The notes under the pieces were generated by a model, which was not told where the DNA came from, made no database searches, and saw only the letters and a list, made by a program, of their open reading frames with translations. DNA of 64,000 bases from the NCBI RefSeq assembly GCF_025685685.1, contig NZ_JAGSYH010000001.1, positions 372,001 through 436,000 of the forward strand, read 5' to 3'. This document shows, one piece after another, positions 53,605 to 63,200 of this stretch (position 1 is its first letter; the number at the start of each line of letters is the position of its first letter). The DNA is from Acidicapsa dinghuensis (lineage in GTDB: Bacteria > Acidobacteriota > Terriglobia > Terriglobales > Acidobacteriaceae). The position numbers and the translations under genes were made by a program.

Positions 53605-54081
53605 TTAGCGATTTTGTGTCTGCGTGAAGCGACGCAGAAGCGTCTCAACTGCCAGGTATCCCGGGCCAAATATAAGAATGATCAGTGCGGCGAACCAGAA
53701 GGTGTATGGATCGGCCGCATAGAATTTTCCTGGATCATCGAAAATGTGGCCGAAGGCTTCACGATCGGCGGTCCAATAAGCAACGGTCAGGTTGATGAAG
53801 AGCACCAGCGAGACCATGCGCGCACCAAAGCCGAGTGCGAACAAGATGCCTCCGACAAACTCGACCAGGGAGACGAAGATTGCCGTGAAATGAGGTTGAG
53901 GTAAATTGAGCGATGTGAAGAAGTCTGTGACATGGTCGAGGTTATGCAGTTTGCCCCAACCGGTCTGAACCAGTTGATATCCCCAATAGAGCCGTATCGC
54001 AAGAAGAAGCGGGCTTTGCAATCGGTTGAGAGCACCCGCGACAAGATCGTGCAGGCCGCAGAGGCGGCGAAACAGTGACAT
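53605..54081 (-). CDS. DoxX-family membrane protein of the bufferin operon
   Basis: 158 aa with four predicted membrane helices. DoxX hallmarks: RLYWGYQLVQTGWGKLHN, LVEFVGGILFALGFGARMVSL and the AYWTADREAF stretch. Last gene of the run from the ECF sigma factor, 27 bp after the DUF2063 gene. DoxX partners recur beside DUF692/DUF2063 genes, and a redox or copper-linked role is inferred. Confidence 0.85.
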   Translation of the reverse strand: MSLFRRLCGLHDLVAGALNRLQSPLLLAIRLYWGYQLVQTGWGKLHNLDHVTDFFTSLNLPQPHFTAIFVSLVEFVGGILFALGFGARMVSLVLFINLTVAYWTADREAFGHIFDDPGKFYAADPYTFWFAALIILIFGPGYLAVETLLRRFTQTQNR

Positions 54082-54108
54082 GATGATTCCTCTTTCTAAG
54101 GGGTATTG

Positions 54109-55002
54109 CTATTCAGGTATGCAGATCCAGCCCAGTTGCGCCCATGCGGCAAACCATTCACGCACGCGGCTTAGCTGCGTGGTTGCGGAGAGGCGTGATC
54201 CGGTGAAACCAGCATCGAGCGCCTCGGCCAGAGTTTTGCCTTCGCGCAACGTAGTAAGCACTCGATATTCAGGAGCTGACAAACGTTTGTAGTAGACGGA
54301 GAAATCGGAGCGATGCACGGCCAACCACGTAGGACGCTTGCGCAGGCGAATCGGAGTACTCTCCTCTTCATCTTCAAGCTCTGGCCGTGTGCCGGCTTCG
54401 CTGGTCTCACGCTGCTCCCGCTGGTGCATATCAAGCACCAGATCGTCGGCTGGATAGCTTAGGGCAAGCAATTGCAGATGAGGTTGTAGCGCCAGGCGTG
54501 AATCGCCGTTAACGGCTGCTACTTCTTCGTCATTCAAGGACCTGCGTTCGGCGCTGTCGAAGGCTTCGATATAAGCCCATTCGACTCTGGCAACATCAAG
54601 TGCAAGCGTAAGGCGACGTCCAGCGTATCCGGGGTTTTCCGCGAGCCAATCGCAGAGCTTCGATCCTAGATTGCGCAGGGTAAAAGACCGGCTGGGATGT
54701 TGTGCCAGATACGCGTTCATCAATGCTTCAAACCGGTCAGAACCAACGACAGCACGCAAAGCAGGAAAATCTTCGTGAAAAGCCGACTGGATACGGAACC
54801 AGTACTGGCGATTGTAGATTTCCAGCCTTTCAAAAGCAGTCAGCCGATCATTGGGAGCGATGAATCCGGAGGCTACTTCATCCATTGCCCGGCCGCTCCA
54901 GCGACCTGTCGTGTCACGCGGCTGCATGTCTTCATCAGCGGTAAGAGGCTGCATGACAGCGGCACACATAGTTCTCTGCAGCTCTTCGAGAGGCATGGTC
55001 AT
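54109..55002 (-). CDS. DUF2063 / HvfC-BufC-like RiPP partner protein
   Basis: 297 aa. N-terminal domain of the DUF2063 type: LEELQRTMCAAVMQP, then FIAPNDRLTAFERLEIYNRQYWFRI and FHEDFPALRAVVGSDRFEAL. It acts as the RiPP-recognition partner of DUF692 oxidases, binding the leader of the precursor. Overlaps the DUF692 gene by 4 bp (54999-55002). The C-terminal half carries a winged-helix-like region (EYRVLTTLREGKTLAEALD). Confidence 0.88.
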   Translation of the reverse strand: MTMPLEELQRTMCAAVMQPLTADEDMQPRDTTGRWSGRAMDEVASGFIAPNDRLTAFERLEIYNRQYWFRIQSAFHEDFPALRAVVGSDRFEALMNAYLAQHPSRSFTLRNLGSKLCDWLAENPGYAGRRLTLALDVARVEWAYIEAFDSAERRSLNDEEVAAVNGDSRLALQPHLQLLALSYPADDLVLDMHQREQRETSEAGTRPELEDEEESTPIRLRKRPTWLAVHRSDFSVYYKRLSAPEYRVLTTLREGKTLAEALDAGFTGSRLSATTQLSRVREWFAAWAQLGWICIPE

Positions 55003-55898
55003 TGGGCCACCTCCGCGAGCTGCTTTTCTTCCTCGTGCTCGACCGCCTTGTGCTTCTTTACGGGCTCCAGATACCTTTCCGCCTTGCGCGCTTCCGCCCA
55101 GACCTCTTCAAAGGAAGGAATGCGATCATCCCACTCGAGCAGGGTGGGCGTAGGCCCGCAGCGTTCAATGGCGCGCGCATAAAGCTGCCACACGGGATCA
55201 ATCACTGGATGGTCATGTGTATCGAGGATGTATTTTTCGTAGCGCGTGTGGCCGGCTATGTGAATCTGGGCAACGCGTTCTGCTGGAATTGCGTTCACGT
55301 AGTCCATCGGAGTGAAGTCATGATTGACTGACGAAACGTAGATGTTGTTCACGTCAAGCAAGATGCCGCAGTCCGCGCGCTCGACAACTTCGTTCAGGAA
55401 TTCCCACTCAGTCATTTCGGAGTCTACGAATTCGGCATAGCTGCTGACATTTTCAACTGCGACGGGAATTTCAACGAAATCACGTACTTCGCGGATACGC
55501 GCCGCGGTTTTTTCTACTGCCTCCCAGGTATATGGCAACGGAAGAAGATCGTGACTGTAAGTACCATCCACTGATCCCCAGCAGAGATGGTCGGAGAGCC
55601 AGGGTGTATTGGTACGCTTGACGAGCGAATTGAGGCGGCGCAGATGTTCCCGATCTGGTGCCTGCGCAGAGCCGAAGTACATGGAAACACCGTGCTGTAC
55701 AACCCGGTAATTTTCCATGATGCGATCGAGCATCTGCAGCGGACGGCCACCGTCAACCATGTAATTTTCTGAGATGATTTCAAACCAATCGACGCCTGGT
55801 TTGTGAGCAAAGATGTGCTCGTAGTGAGGGATGCGCAGTCCGATGCCGACTCCGTAATCCTTAAATGCGTTGAACCGGTTGCCGGACATCTTTACCAC
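54999..55898 (-). CDS. DUF692 multinuclear iron oxidase, HvfB/BufB/MbnB-like
   Basis: 299 aa TIM-barrel-type enzyme of the MbnB/TglH/DUF692 family. Conserved features: GIGLRIPHYEHIF, VDWFEIISENYMVDGG, WLSDHLCWGSVDGTYSHDLLPLPYT, VAVENVSSYAEF and HIAGHTRYEKYILDTHDHPVIDPVW (metal-binding His/Asp/Glu). It modifies Cys residues of a ribosomal peptide, typically to thiooxazole or oxazolone/thioamide groups. It lies 122 bp after the Cys-rich precursor gene and overlaps the DUF2063 partner. Confidence 0.93.
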   Translation of the reverse strand: MVKMSGNRFNAFKDYGVGIGLRIPHYEHIFAHKPGVDWFEIISENYMVDGGRPLQMLDRIMENYRVVQHGVSMYFGSAQAPDREHLRRLNSLVKRTNTPWLSDHLCWGSVDGTYSHDLLPLPYTWEAVEKTAARIREVRDFVEIPVAVENVSSYAEFVDSEMTEWEFLNEVVERADCGILLDVNNIYVSSVNHDFTPMDYVNAIPAERVAQIHIAGHTRYEKYILDTHDHPVIDPVWQLYARAIERCGPTPTLLEWDDRIPSFEEVWAEARKAERYLEPVKKHKAVEHEEEKQLAEVAQ

Positions 55899-55936
55899 CC
55901 CTGATGATTTTTCCCTGGAGTTACCTGAATCAGGAT

Positions 55937-55960
55937 GGGGATGGCTGCGAAACCATCCCC
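55937..55960 (-). terminator. intercistronic stem-loop between precursor and DUF692 gene
   Basis: GGGGATGG (55937-55944) and CCATCCCC (55953-55960) form a perfect 8-bp GC-rich stem with an 8-nt loop. No T-run follows on the minus strand, so partial termination or 3'-end stabilisation of the precursor message is more likely than full stop. Such a structure would let the peptide be made in excess over the enzyme. Confidence 0.5.
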
Positions 55961-56020
55961 GTACAGTTTTGATCGGTCAGTCGTTTCAGCTCAAACGACA
56001 TATCCACTCTTGCAAGCGGC

Positions 56021-56311
56021 TTAGACAGCCTTGGGCATCTTGGATCCGTCAGTGGCGCATCCACCCTTACCCTTGCAGCTGTTCTTGCCTTTGCAACCGT
56101 TGTCGCTGCTCTTGCAGCCGCCCTTGCCCTTGCAATCATTTTTGCCTTTACAAGAGTGCTTGTCGGTGCTCTGACCTACCAGACGAACGCCGGCAGTCGC
56201 TGCATTCACGCTGTTCTGATGAGTACCAGTGGTCTGTGCCGAAGCAGCGGTTCCACCGACCAGACCAGTCAGAGCGGCGCTGAGCAGCAGTGCATTCAAA
56301 GAATTCTTCAT
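56021..56311 (-). CDS. bufferin/HvfA-type Cys-rich RiPP precursor, candidate copper-binding peptide
   Basis: 96 aa from ATG 56311 with GAGGA 8 nt upstream. A signal peptide (MKNSLNALLLSAALTGLVGG) is followed by a short spacer and a core with six Cys: SCKGKNDCKGKGGCKS then GCKGKNSCKGKGGCAT. Two tandem copies of C-KGKN-x-C-KGKGG-C form the core. The combination with DUF692, DUF2063 and DoxX genes is that of the bufferin group, whose modified Cys residues chelate copper (established for other bacteria). Core length and repeats are specific to this locus. Confidence 0.88.
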   Translation of the reverse strand: MKNSLNALLLSAALTGLVGGTAASAQTTGTHQNSVNAATAGVRLVGQSTDKHSCKGKNDCKGKGGCKSSDNGCKGKNSCKGKGGCATDGSKMPKAV

Positions 56312-56769
56312 CGGTTTTGTCCTCGCTTGAGTTGTCGCGGAGTAACCCGCGGGGAAGAAACTTGACAGAGGCATCGGTAGCTCCGAGTGCGTCCGCAGGA
56401 GGTGCATTCGCCCCGTGTGAGTGACGCTACGAGGCAAAGGTTACAGTGTGCAAGAAGAAAATGCGCAAGATCGGCAAGTAACAGACTCGATGAGAGTTTT
56501 TCCTTACAAGGAATATTGCATCGAGTTGAATCCATCGAGAAATAGTTCCACTCCGGACAGTACGGTAGCACTTTACCTGTGTATGATGCAGCGCGCGCCA
56601 TACTGTTCGTTCCACTTCTTACACACAGAGAGTACGCACTTGCAACAAAAATGGATTGGATGCTAATGGATTGAACATCGAAAAGTTCCTTGCTGCTCCC
56701 AGGAGTCAGATTTTTACAAACGCCTTACCCGGCGCGAGGGCTACGCATAGGGAAAAAGAACCGTATGAA
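56312..56769. promoter_or_regulatory. precursor upstream region with TGTAACC ECF-type element
   Basis: 458 bp with no convincing gene between anti-sigma and precursor. On the minus strand TGTAACC (GGTTACA at 56439-56445) lies 128 nt before the precursor start. The same heptamer lies upstream of the sigma gene. A -10 cannot be fixed; CACTCA follows after 15 nt. Confidence 0.5.
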
Positions 56770-57009
56770 TCAGCCTTCGGCCATGGCTGCATCGAGACGC
56801 TCATGCAGCCGCTCACTGTACCCGGTCGGAATCTCAAAAATGCGTCCATCTGCCACCAGGACGACGATATTCCGGGTTGAATCGAGTATGGCCGAGCAGA
56901 TCTCGCAGTGCTCCAAATGCCGATCGATCTCAGCGCGCAGCAACGCATCCACGTCCCCATCAATGTAGGCCGAGATGTGATGCCATACGTGCTTGCAGTC
57001 AATCTTCAT
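56770..57009 (-). CDS. zinc-finger (zf-HC2) anti-sigma factor, cytoplasmic
   Basis: 79 aa from ATG 57009, which overlaps the sigma stop as ATGA. The zinc-binding motif is H-x3-C-x2-C in RHLEHCEICSAIL, with an upstream Cys/His (DCKHVWHHISAYIDGD). No membrane helix, so it is a soluble ZAS-type anti-sigma, unlike the membrane-bound NrsF of Caulobacter. It is expected to hold the adjacent ECF sigma factor until metal or thiol stress releases it. Confidence 0.85.
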   Translation of the reverse strand: MKIDCKHVWHHISAYIDGDVDALLRAEIDRHLEHCEICSAILDSTRNIVVLVADGRIFEIPTGYSERLHERLDAAMAEG

Positions 57010-57665
57010 ACGCGCCTCCCAAACCAGAAGCGCATTTTTCCCTTTGCAGGTGAAACATATGCTTTGAGGATTGGAACCAGCTCTTTTTGCAGCATAACTC
57101 TCGCGCGGTGCAACCTGACTTTGACGGCGCCAGGACTGATACCGAGAACCCCGGCTGCTTCCTGAATATCGAGTTCCTGAACATCCCTCAGTTGCACCAC
57201 ATCTCGATAAATCGGCGGCAACTTGAGGATTGCCTGCCGCAAACACTCCCGCAATTCGCTTCGTTCCAGAGCCTCCGCCGGGATTTCACGCCAGTCGGTA
57301 AGCAAAGCCGGAGTAAAGTCCCCGCTGCCTTCATCAAGGACCGGCTCGATCGGCTCCTCCGGCCTCGCGGATCGTTTCCTGAGCCAGGCCAAACCCTCAT
57401 TGCGGGCTATGGAAAGGGCCCAGGTCGAAAATTTGGCTTCACCTCGAAAGCTCGAAAGATTCCGGTAAATCTTGATAAAAGCCTCCTGAGCCGCATCTTC
57501 CGCGTCTGTCTCACTGCGCAGGAGGCTAAATAACATGACGAAGACAGCGCGTTCAAGAGGACGGATCAGGTCGTGGAAAAGCTGCTTTTCCCCCGCCAGA
57601 ATGCGCCCGATCATGACTGTAGCCTCTTCCGCGTTTTGGAATCTGGCTGTGATCTCGCCTGTCAT
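57006..57665 (-). CDS. ECF-type RNA polymerase sigma factor
   Basis: 219 aa from ATG 57665 (MTGEITARFQNAEEATVM); longer readings lack homology. Region 2: ILAGEKQLFHDLIRPLERAV and DAEDAAQEAFIKIYRNLSSF; region 4: LPPIYRDVVQLRDVQELDIQEAAGVLGISPGAVKVRLHRAR. First gene of the operon sigma, anti-sigma, precursor, DUF692, DUF2063, DoxX. A TGTAACC motif 97 nt upstream matches one before the precursor, so autoregulation is likely. Trigger probably copper or redox, by analogy with bufferin loci. Confidence 0.92.
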   Translation of the reverse strand: MTGEITARFQNAEEATVMIGRILAGEKQLFHDLIRPLERAVFVMLFSLLRSETDAEDAAQEAFIKIYRNLSSFRGEAKFSTWALSIARNEGLAWLRKRSARPEEPIEPVLDEGSGDFTPALLTDWREIPAEALERSELRECLRQAILKLPPIYRDVVQLRDVQELDIQEAAGVLGISPGAVKVRLHRARVMLQKELVPILKAYVSPAKGKMRFWFGRRV

Positions 57666-57761
57666 ACCGCCGAAGCGTGCGTAACCTTTCCTTGGCTGAA
57701 CTTCTGATACCGAATCGGGTTTACGGTTTCCTGGAACTATAGATGGAGCAATTGCTCTGCA

Positions 57762-57768
57762 GGTTACA
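57762..57768 (-). promoter_or_regulatory. TGTAACC ECF-type -35 candidate before the sigma gene
   Basis: GGTTACA on the plus strand reads TGTAACC toward the sigma gene. The bases after it (tgcagagcaattgct then CCATCT) keep the same spacing as the copy before the precursor. SigF-like ECF factors are known to use GTAACC-type -35 elements. Confidence 0.45.
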
Positions 57769-57816
57769 GATCCTTTGCTTTGAGTCTCCGGCTTTAAAGG
57801 ATGACGTTGAGGAACC

Positions 57817-59154
57817 TTATTGAGCCTTTCTTGCAGAGCCCATGCGCGCGGCAAGCTGCAACAGGCGCGAGTCATCTTCCCGTGCCGCGGCCAGTTGCAT
57901 TCCTCCAGTTTTACAGTGTTCCTTGCTAAATGGAATTGTGATTGCAGGCATACCTGCGAGACTGACAGGTGTGGTGTAGCGCAACAGCCGTGCGCGTGTC
58001 TGGCTGTGGTCGGCTCCGACGGTGAGTTTTGCTACCGGAGCCGCCGGCATCAAGAGCAATTCGTGATCTGCCAGCAGCATATCCATGCGTTCACGGAACT
58101 CTGTATGGCGTTTGCGAAGCCTGGTAATTTCGTCATCGCTTATGGAGGCGCCCCACTCAAGCCGCTGCTGGATAGCCGGCCCGAATTCGGCATAATAACC
58201 GGCGTGGATACGGGCAGCCTCCCACGCCTGAATTGTGCTGTATATCTCGCACGAGTCGTTCCACCACGGGACGTTAACGGTTTCAGCACGGAGTCCAAGG
58301 AATTCCAGTTCGGCGCGGCAGAGACGAAGGCCTTCCAATACTTCGGGATCGCAATCGGAGAAGAATTCATCGTGGACGATGGCGAAGCGTTTTGGTAAAG
58401 AATCCTGTTCCGCTGTCGTCGTTTCAGACTGTGGAGCAAAGAAGGATCCAAGCAGAGGCGCGTCTTCAAGATCGGCGAACAGCCACCCCATGGTATCGAA
58501 CGATTGGGCGAGATGAGCGCCTCCGCGCCAGTCACCGCGTCCTAAAGAGGCGCGATACCCCGCCAGTCCGCAAAGCGCAGCCGGCACACGCACTGAACCG
58601 CCTGTATCGGTGCCGATTGCGGCCATGGCAGAGCCTTCGAGGACGCTGGCTGCAGCTCCGCTGGAAGAACCTCCAGTCAGATTGTCCGGATCGCCGGGCT
58701 GCACGCAATCTCCAAATTCTGCATTTTCTCCTGTGATTCCGTACGCAAGCGGATGCAGATGAGTCTTGCCGATAATCACAGCTCCGGCAGCGCGCAGTTT
58801 TTCGACCAGCCAGGAATCGGCTGCAGCAGAACCGTGCAATGCTTCGTAGAATCGCGTTCCACAGGTCGTTGGCGCACCCGCAAGATCGAAGCAATCTTTT
58901 ACGGACACCGGGATTCCCCACAGTGGCTCATGGCCATCCGCAAAGATGGTCGACGTGTCTGCCGGCATGGAAGCAATGCGGCGCACTTCCGAAAAAGTCC
59001 ACGACTGTTCTTGCCAAAGATATGTATTGCGGTTGGCTCCGCCGTTGGACAGCGAGAAAGCGGTGTTCACAAGATCCTCGATCGCCGCCTTCTTATCATG
59101 TGCCACGGCCAGTTCCCTTCTGGCTCGTGTAATCGTACCTGCGCACGCTTGCAT
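57817..59154 (-). CDS. amidase signature family protein
   Basis: 445 aa. Catalytic Ser-cisSer-Lys triad: Lys in GIPVSVKDCFDLAG, cis-Ser in GGSSSGAAASV and nucleophile Ser in GTDTGGSVRVPAALCG. No signal peptide. Hydrolyses an amide (related to GatA and broad amidases); the substrate is unknown and there is no gatB/gatC nearby. Separated from the sigma operon by 151 bp and probably independent. Confidence 0.92.
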   Translation of the reverse strand: MQACAGTITRARRELAVAHDKKAAIEDLVNTAFSLSNGGANRNTYLWQEQSWTFSEVRRIASMPADTSTIFADGHEPLWGIPVSVKDCFDLAGAPTTCGTRFYEALHGSAAADSWLVEKLRAAGAVIIGKTHLHPLAYGITGENAEFGDCVQPGDPDNLTGGSSSGAAASVLEGSAMAAIGTDTGGSVRVPAALCGLAGYRASLGRGDWRGGAHLAQSFDTMGWLFADLEDAPLLGSFFAPQSETTTAEQDSLPKRFAIVHDEFFSDCDPEVLEGLRLCRAELEFLGLRAETVNVPWWNDSCEIYSTIQAWEAARIHAGYYAEFGPAIQQRLEWGASISDDEITRLRKRHTEFRERMDMLLADHELLLMPAAPVAKLTVGADHSQTRARLLRYTTPVSLAGMPAITIPFSKEHCKTGGMQLAAAREDDSRLLQLAARMGSARKAQ

Positions 59155-59359
59155 GCCTTGATTCTATCGGTGGCGATGGCTTCAGCGGGATTCGATTACG
59201 AGCAAATTCCTGTCTTGCGAAAGCATCTACCTGGCATGCTAAGTTCGGTATGGAAATGCCTTCCAAGAGCGGTCGGCTGGTTCATTTGTACAACCGACAC
59301 GAGTCCCGTTGATCAGATGTATCTGAATAACTACGTGTAATGAACAGGAGTAGAGCATC

Positions 59360-60193
59360 ATGCTTTGCATGAAGACCGAAACCGGCTGGCGGCTGATCAC
59401 GCATCAGGATCACGCGCGTCTGGCTGGCGAATTTGCCGCGGCATGGGGTAACGATCAGTTTCGCAGGCCTGAGCCTCGTGACCGCGTGCTCTTTGCGATT
59501 GCCTCCCACGATGACGGATGGGCGTCGAGAGATGCTCATCCCACTATCACGCGGGAAGGCAAGCCTTCCGCATTTTCAAAAGAGCTGGTGGATAAATATT
59601 CTGCGGTTGAAAAAATCGATCTAGCCGACTATATCGCTCTCCGAGAACAGGCAGTCCGAGTGGTCGCCGAGCAAGACCCTTATGCAGGGTTGCTGGTTGC
59701 CTTGCATACACGAGATCTGCTTGTAAACCGCACTGATCGCTCCACGATTGCACCTGACCAGCTTCCTTTACTCGATTATTTCCTCGCCAAACAAGAAGCA
59801 TGGCGGGCACAACTGATCAACTGGATACAAAACCATCCTATGCTGGATGCGAAGGCGAAAGAAGCGTTGACGATACGGGAGCACTTCTGCCTTCTGCAGG
59901 CATGCGATGCCCTTTCACTGCTCGCATGCGTAGAGCATGAAGCGCCTTCAACCTTATTGCATCCATTGCCTCTGACTGACGGAAGCAAACGAGAAGTTCA
60001 TGTGACTCCAATTGGAGTACGTCGGTTTCAGCTTGCTCCATGGCCATTTCTGGTCCCTGAACTTTCGTTTTCCTTCCGGGCGCGGCATGTATCCGGTCAT
60101 GTTTTTCCCGATGACGCCTCGTTAGAAGCCACATTTGATGCATCACCTGTGGAGATGCTTTCCGTCACCCTCAGTGCTCCATCGCAATGTTGA
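59360..60193 (+). CDS. DUF3891-family protein
   Basis: 277 aa soluble protein. The conserved opening is WRLITHQDHARLAGEFAAAWGN, then FAIASHDDGWASRDAHP, a pattern of His/Asp resembling metal-dependent hydrolases (HD-like) of the DUF3891 family. No biochemical role is known to me. Stands alone; it converges with the TonB receptor across a short terminator. A 205-bp gap upstream (59155-59359) shows nothing notable. Confidence 0.75.
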   Translation: MLCMKTETGWRLITHQDHARLAGEFAAAWGNDQFRRPEPRDRVLFAIASHDDGWASRDAHPTITREGKPSAFSKELVDKYSAVEKIDLADYIALREQAVRVVAEQDPYAGLLVALHTRDLLVNRTDRSTIAPDQLPLLDYFLAKQEAWRAQLINWIQNHPMLDAKAKEALTIREHFCLLQACDALSLLACVEHEAPSTLLHPLPLTDGSKREVHVTPIGVRRFQLAPWPFLVPELSFSFRARHVSGHVFPDDASLEATFDASPVEMLSVTLSAPSQC

Positions 60194-60231
60194 TGGTTTG
60201 ACATAAAAGCGAAATAGCGCAACAACAAAGA

Positions 60232-60250
60232 GCAACCCCATTGAGGTTGC
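60232..60250. terminator. short bidirectional hairpin between convergent genes
   Basis: GCAACC (60232-60237) and GGTTGC (60245-60250) with a 7-nt loop. On the minus strand it is followed by TCTTTGTTG, on the plus strand by CCCCTTCATT. It lies between the DUF3891 gene and the TonB receptor gene stops. Confidence 0.5.
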
Positions 60251-60276
60251 CCCTTCATTATCGAGTGATTCTTCAG

Positions 60277-63200
60277 TTAGAAAGTAAAGCTCAATGACAT
60301 CTGGATCTGCCGCGGGCTACCGATACTATGCGTCACGATACCCAGACCGGCAGGACAGTTATAGAAACTGGAGTTCGTCTGACTGCCATCTGCAGCGCAT
60401 CCCGTAGGTAAAGGAGTAGTTCCTACATTGGGGAAAGCATCATAGTACTGGTTTTGCGAAACTTCGTTTCCTGGAACATCGAAGCTCGGTGTGTTGGTAA
60501 GGTTGTACACATCGAACGTGTACTTGAGCCCATACCGCTCGTTCAAATTGAGCACCTTCACGAGTGAAGCGTCGGCTCGTTTTTGAAAAGCCTGGCGGAA
60601 GATGTTGCGCTGTCCGGTTGTGAAGCCAGTTTCGAAGGTGTCCGTGCTTGGGATAGCTCCGCCCAGCCCGCCGGCTGGGAGCAATGGCAGCGTGAAGCAA
60701 GCCGGGTCCAGCGCAGCATAACCATTCACTGGGAAGAAAGCTCCGGAGTGCTTCGTCAGCGCAGACTTGGGAGTACAACCAGAAGCAAGTGGAACAATGG
60801 GGTTGGTAATGCCGTCTGCCGTTGAGTAGTAGATAGAACCAATCGCACCCGAGAAGTCGATCACGCTGTAGGGCTGACCGCTTTGCAGCACTGTTTGCCC
60901 GACGAGCGACCACCCATTGACTACCTTGCCCATCAACGTGTGATTGTTAACCGTATCCGGAAGCTGGAATACATAGTTGAAGTTGATGACATGAGTACGA
61001 TCGAAGTCGGCCGAGCCATAGCCGCTGCGAAGATCGAGAGCATTGTTGCCGTTGTAGAAGAGACCCAGACCGCTCTGCTCGTCGAGCGCGTGCGAGTACG
61101 TGTAGGAGAAGCCAAGCTGAACGCCTTTGCTCATCCGCTTATCCACATGCAACTGGAGCGCGTTGTAAGCGTCGACGCCAGCGGCTTTGTAGCCGATTGA
61201 TTCAGCAGCGTAGCCGATGTACGGAACGCGAAGATCGACGTTGCCGCCTTCAAAGTTGTACAGATAAGGCGTGCCATCGTCGAGCGTCGCTCCGCCAACG
61301 GTATAGCCGTAGCTGTACTTCTGTGCGTAGGGACCGCTCGCGAGCGATGGGTTGGAAGGAGAGGCGATATTAGGCTGGTTGAACGGAACAGGAATTACCT
61401 GATGACGGCCTACATTGCCAACGTAGCCAATTTCGATAGCAAGATCGCTGCGCGGTTGCCATTGAATATCGAGTGTGTAGTTGAAGGTGTAGGGTAGCGT
61501 GTTATCGCGGTCATATACGCCGAGTGAAATCGGCTGACCGTTGTTGATAACGTCCGGAAGCCCTGACCCTTGATTCACGATGCTGTAAGCATTCGGAAGA
61601 TACTTGCTCAGATCTGAAGCCTTGGGATTGCTCGGAGGCGGCGACAAGGCGATTCCGTAAGGATTCGAAAGATTTCCGGTCTCCGCAGTAGGAGGCGCAC
61701 CATTTTGGCCGCCGCAAGTTACGATATAGTCCTCGTAAAATGACCGCGTCGATGATGGACATGAAGAGGCGTTCACAAACGGAAGCTGCTGATTCACGCC
61801 GAAAGGACCACCAGTAACGGTTCCAATCGCGTATCCAGGCGAGAAGTAGCTGAACAACTCGCCACGGTCGTAGTACATGCCAAAGCCGCTTCGCACCACA
61901 ACTTTGTCATGAAACATGGCGGGCTGCCATGCTGCGCCGAGACGCGGACTAAAACCCCATTGACGGCCAGTCAATGTAGTGGGGCTTACTCCTTTTGTTC
62001 CATTAGCGTTATTGCCTGCGATGATAAGGCCCGGGTTGGTGATGGTATCCGAGCCAGCATCATAGCTATACAAGCTGGGATCAAAGTTAAAGATGCGGCC
62101 ATATTTTTCCGTAAGGCCTCCATCCCAGTCGTATCGGACACCAGCCGTCAGCGAGAGTCGTGGCGTGATCTGATACTTATCCTGCAGGTAAAGTCCTACC
62201 TGATTGGCGCGATAGTAGCGGCTGGCATCGCCTTGCAGGAACGAGCTGACATAAAAACCTGTCGATGAGCTTCCAGGCGTTACATAGCCCTGAATCATCT
62301 GGCTGAAATCATCGGTAGCGACGGTGCCGATGCCCGTACGCTTATCGATCGTGTTAAACTGCGTATAGCTATAGGCTCCGCCAAAGCTGACTGTGTGATG
62401 CCCCAAGGTCCAGATCGCGTTTGATGAGGGTGCGAAGCGGTTCTGAAAAACGCCGGTGAGGGCAGATTGCCCCTCTGCATTAGGGCCAATATTCAAAATA
62501 CCTGTCGGAGTATAGTCGCCGTTCGGATTAGAACCCAGAACGTTATACACGGATATACCGGGGAAGTAGGACGAGCCGAACATATTGATTGACCCGTTTG
62601 CAACGGAACCACCAGGAATTGACGATGGCCCAAAAGGCTGTTCATTGTCTCCCCAGATTTTTTCGCGCATAAAGCCGAAGGTTTGCGTGGTGCTTAGATT
62701 GGGTTTGATCAGATAACTGTTGATGATAGACGCCACCTGCGCACCCGAGTCGAGATGCTCTGTGAAGCCAGGCACGCTCGAATAGGCGTAAGGTGAAAGC
62801 GTCGGATCATGCTGGTAATAGTACTTGAGCGCTAAGGTATCTTTCGCGTTGACGTTGTAGTCGAGATTGGCCACACCAAGATCAGCTATGAAACGGCCTG
62901 TTCCTGGAAGGTAGGCATTCGTTGTGTGGTAAGCGTTTGGCCATCCATATTGATCGTTGGGGATCAGCCATTTTCCAGGCTCGCCTGCTATCGCTGGCGC
63001 ATTAAATAACGCCAGAGCAGTGGGATCAATATTTGCCGCCGAAATGCTCGTGCCGAAGTTAGTGTTTGTAAGGTTAGCTAAAGCAGATGCAGAGCGATCA
63101 TCGGTTAGCCCGACGGGAACATCCAAGAAAGAAGATCCTATTTCATCATCGGAAACATGGACATGCTGATAGGCAAGATATGCAAAAAGCTTGTCTTTGA

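Noticed and set aside
56312..56666. Small frames between anti-sigma and precursor genes
   Set aside because: None has a ribosome-binding site or family features; the region carries promoter elements instead.
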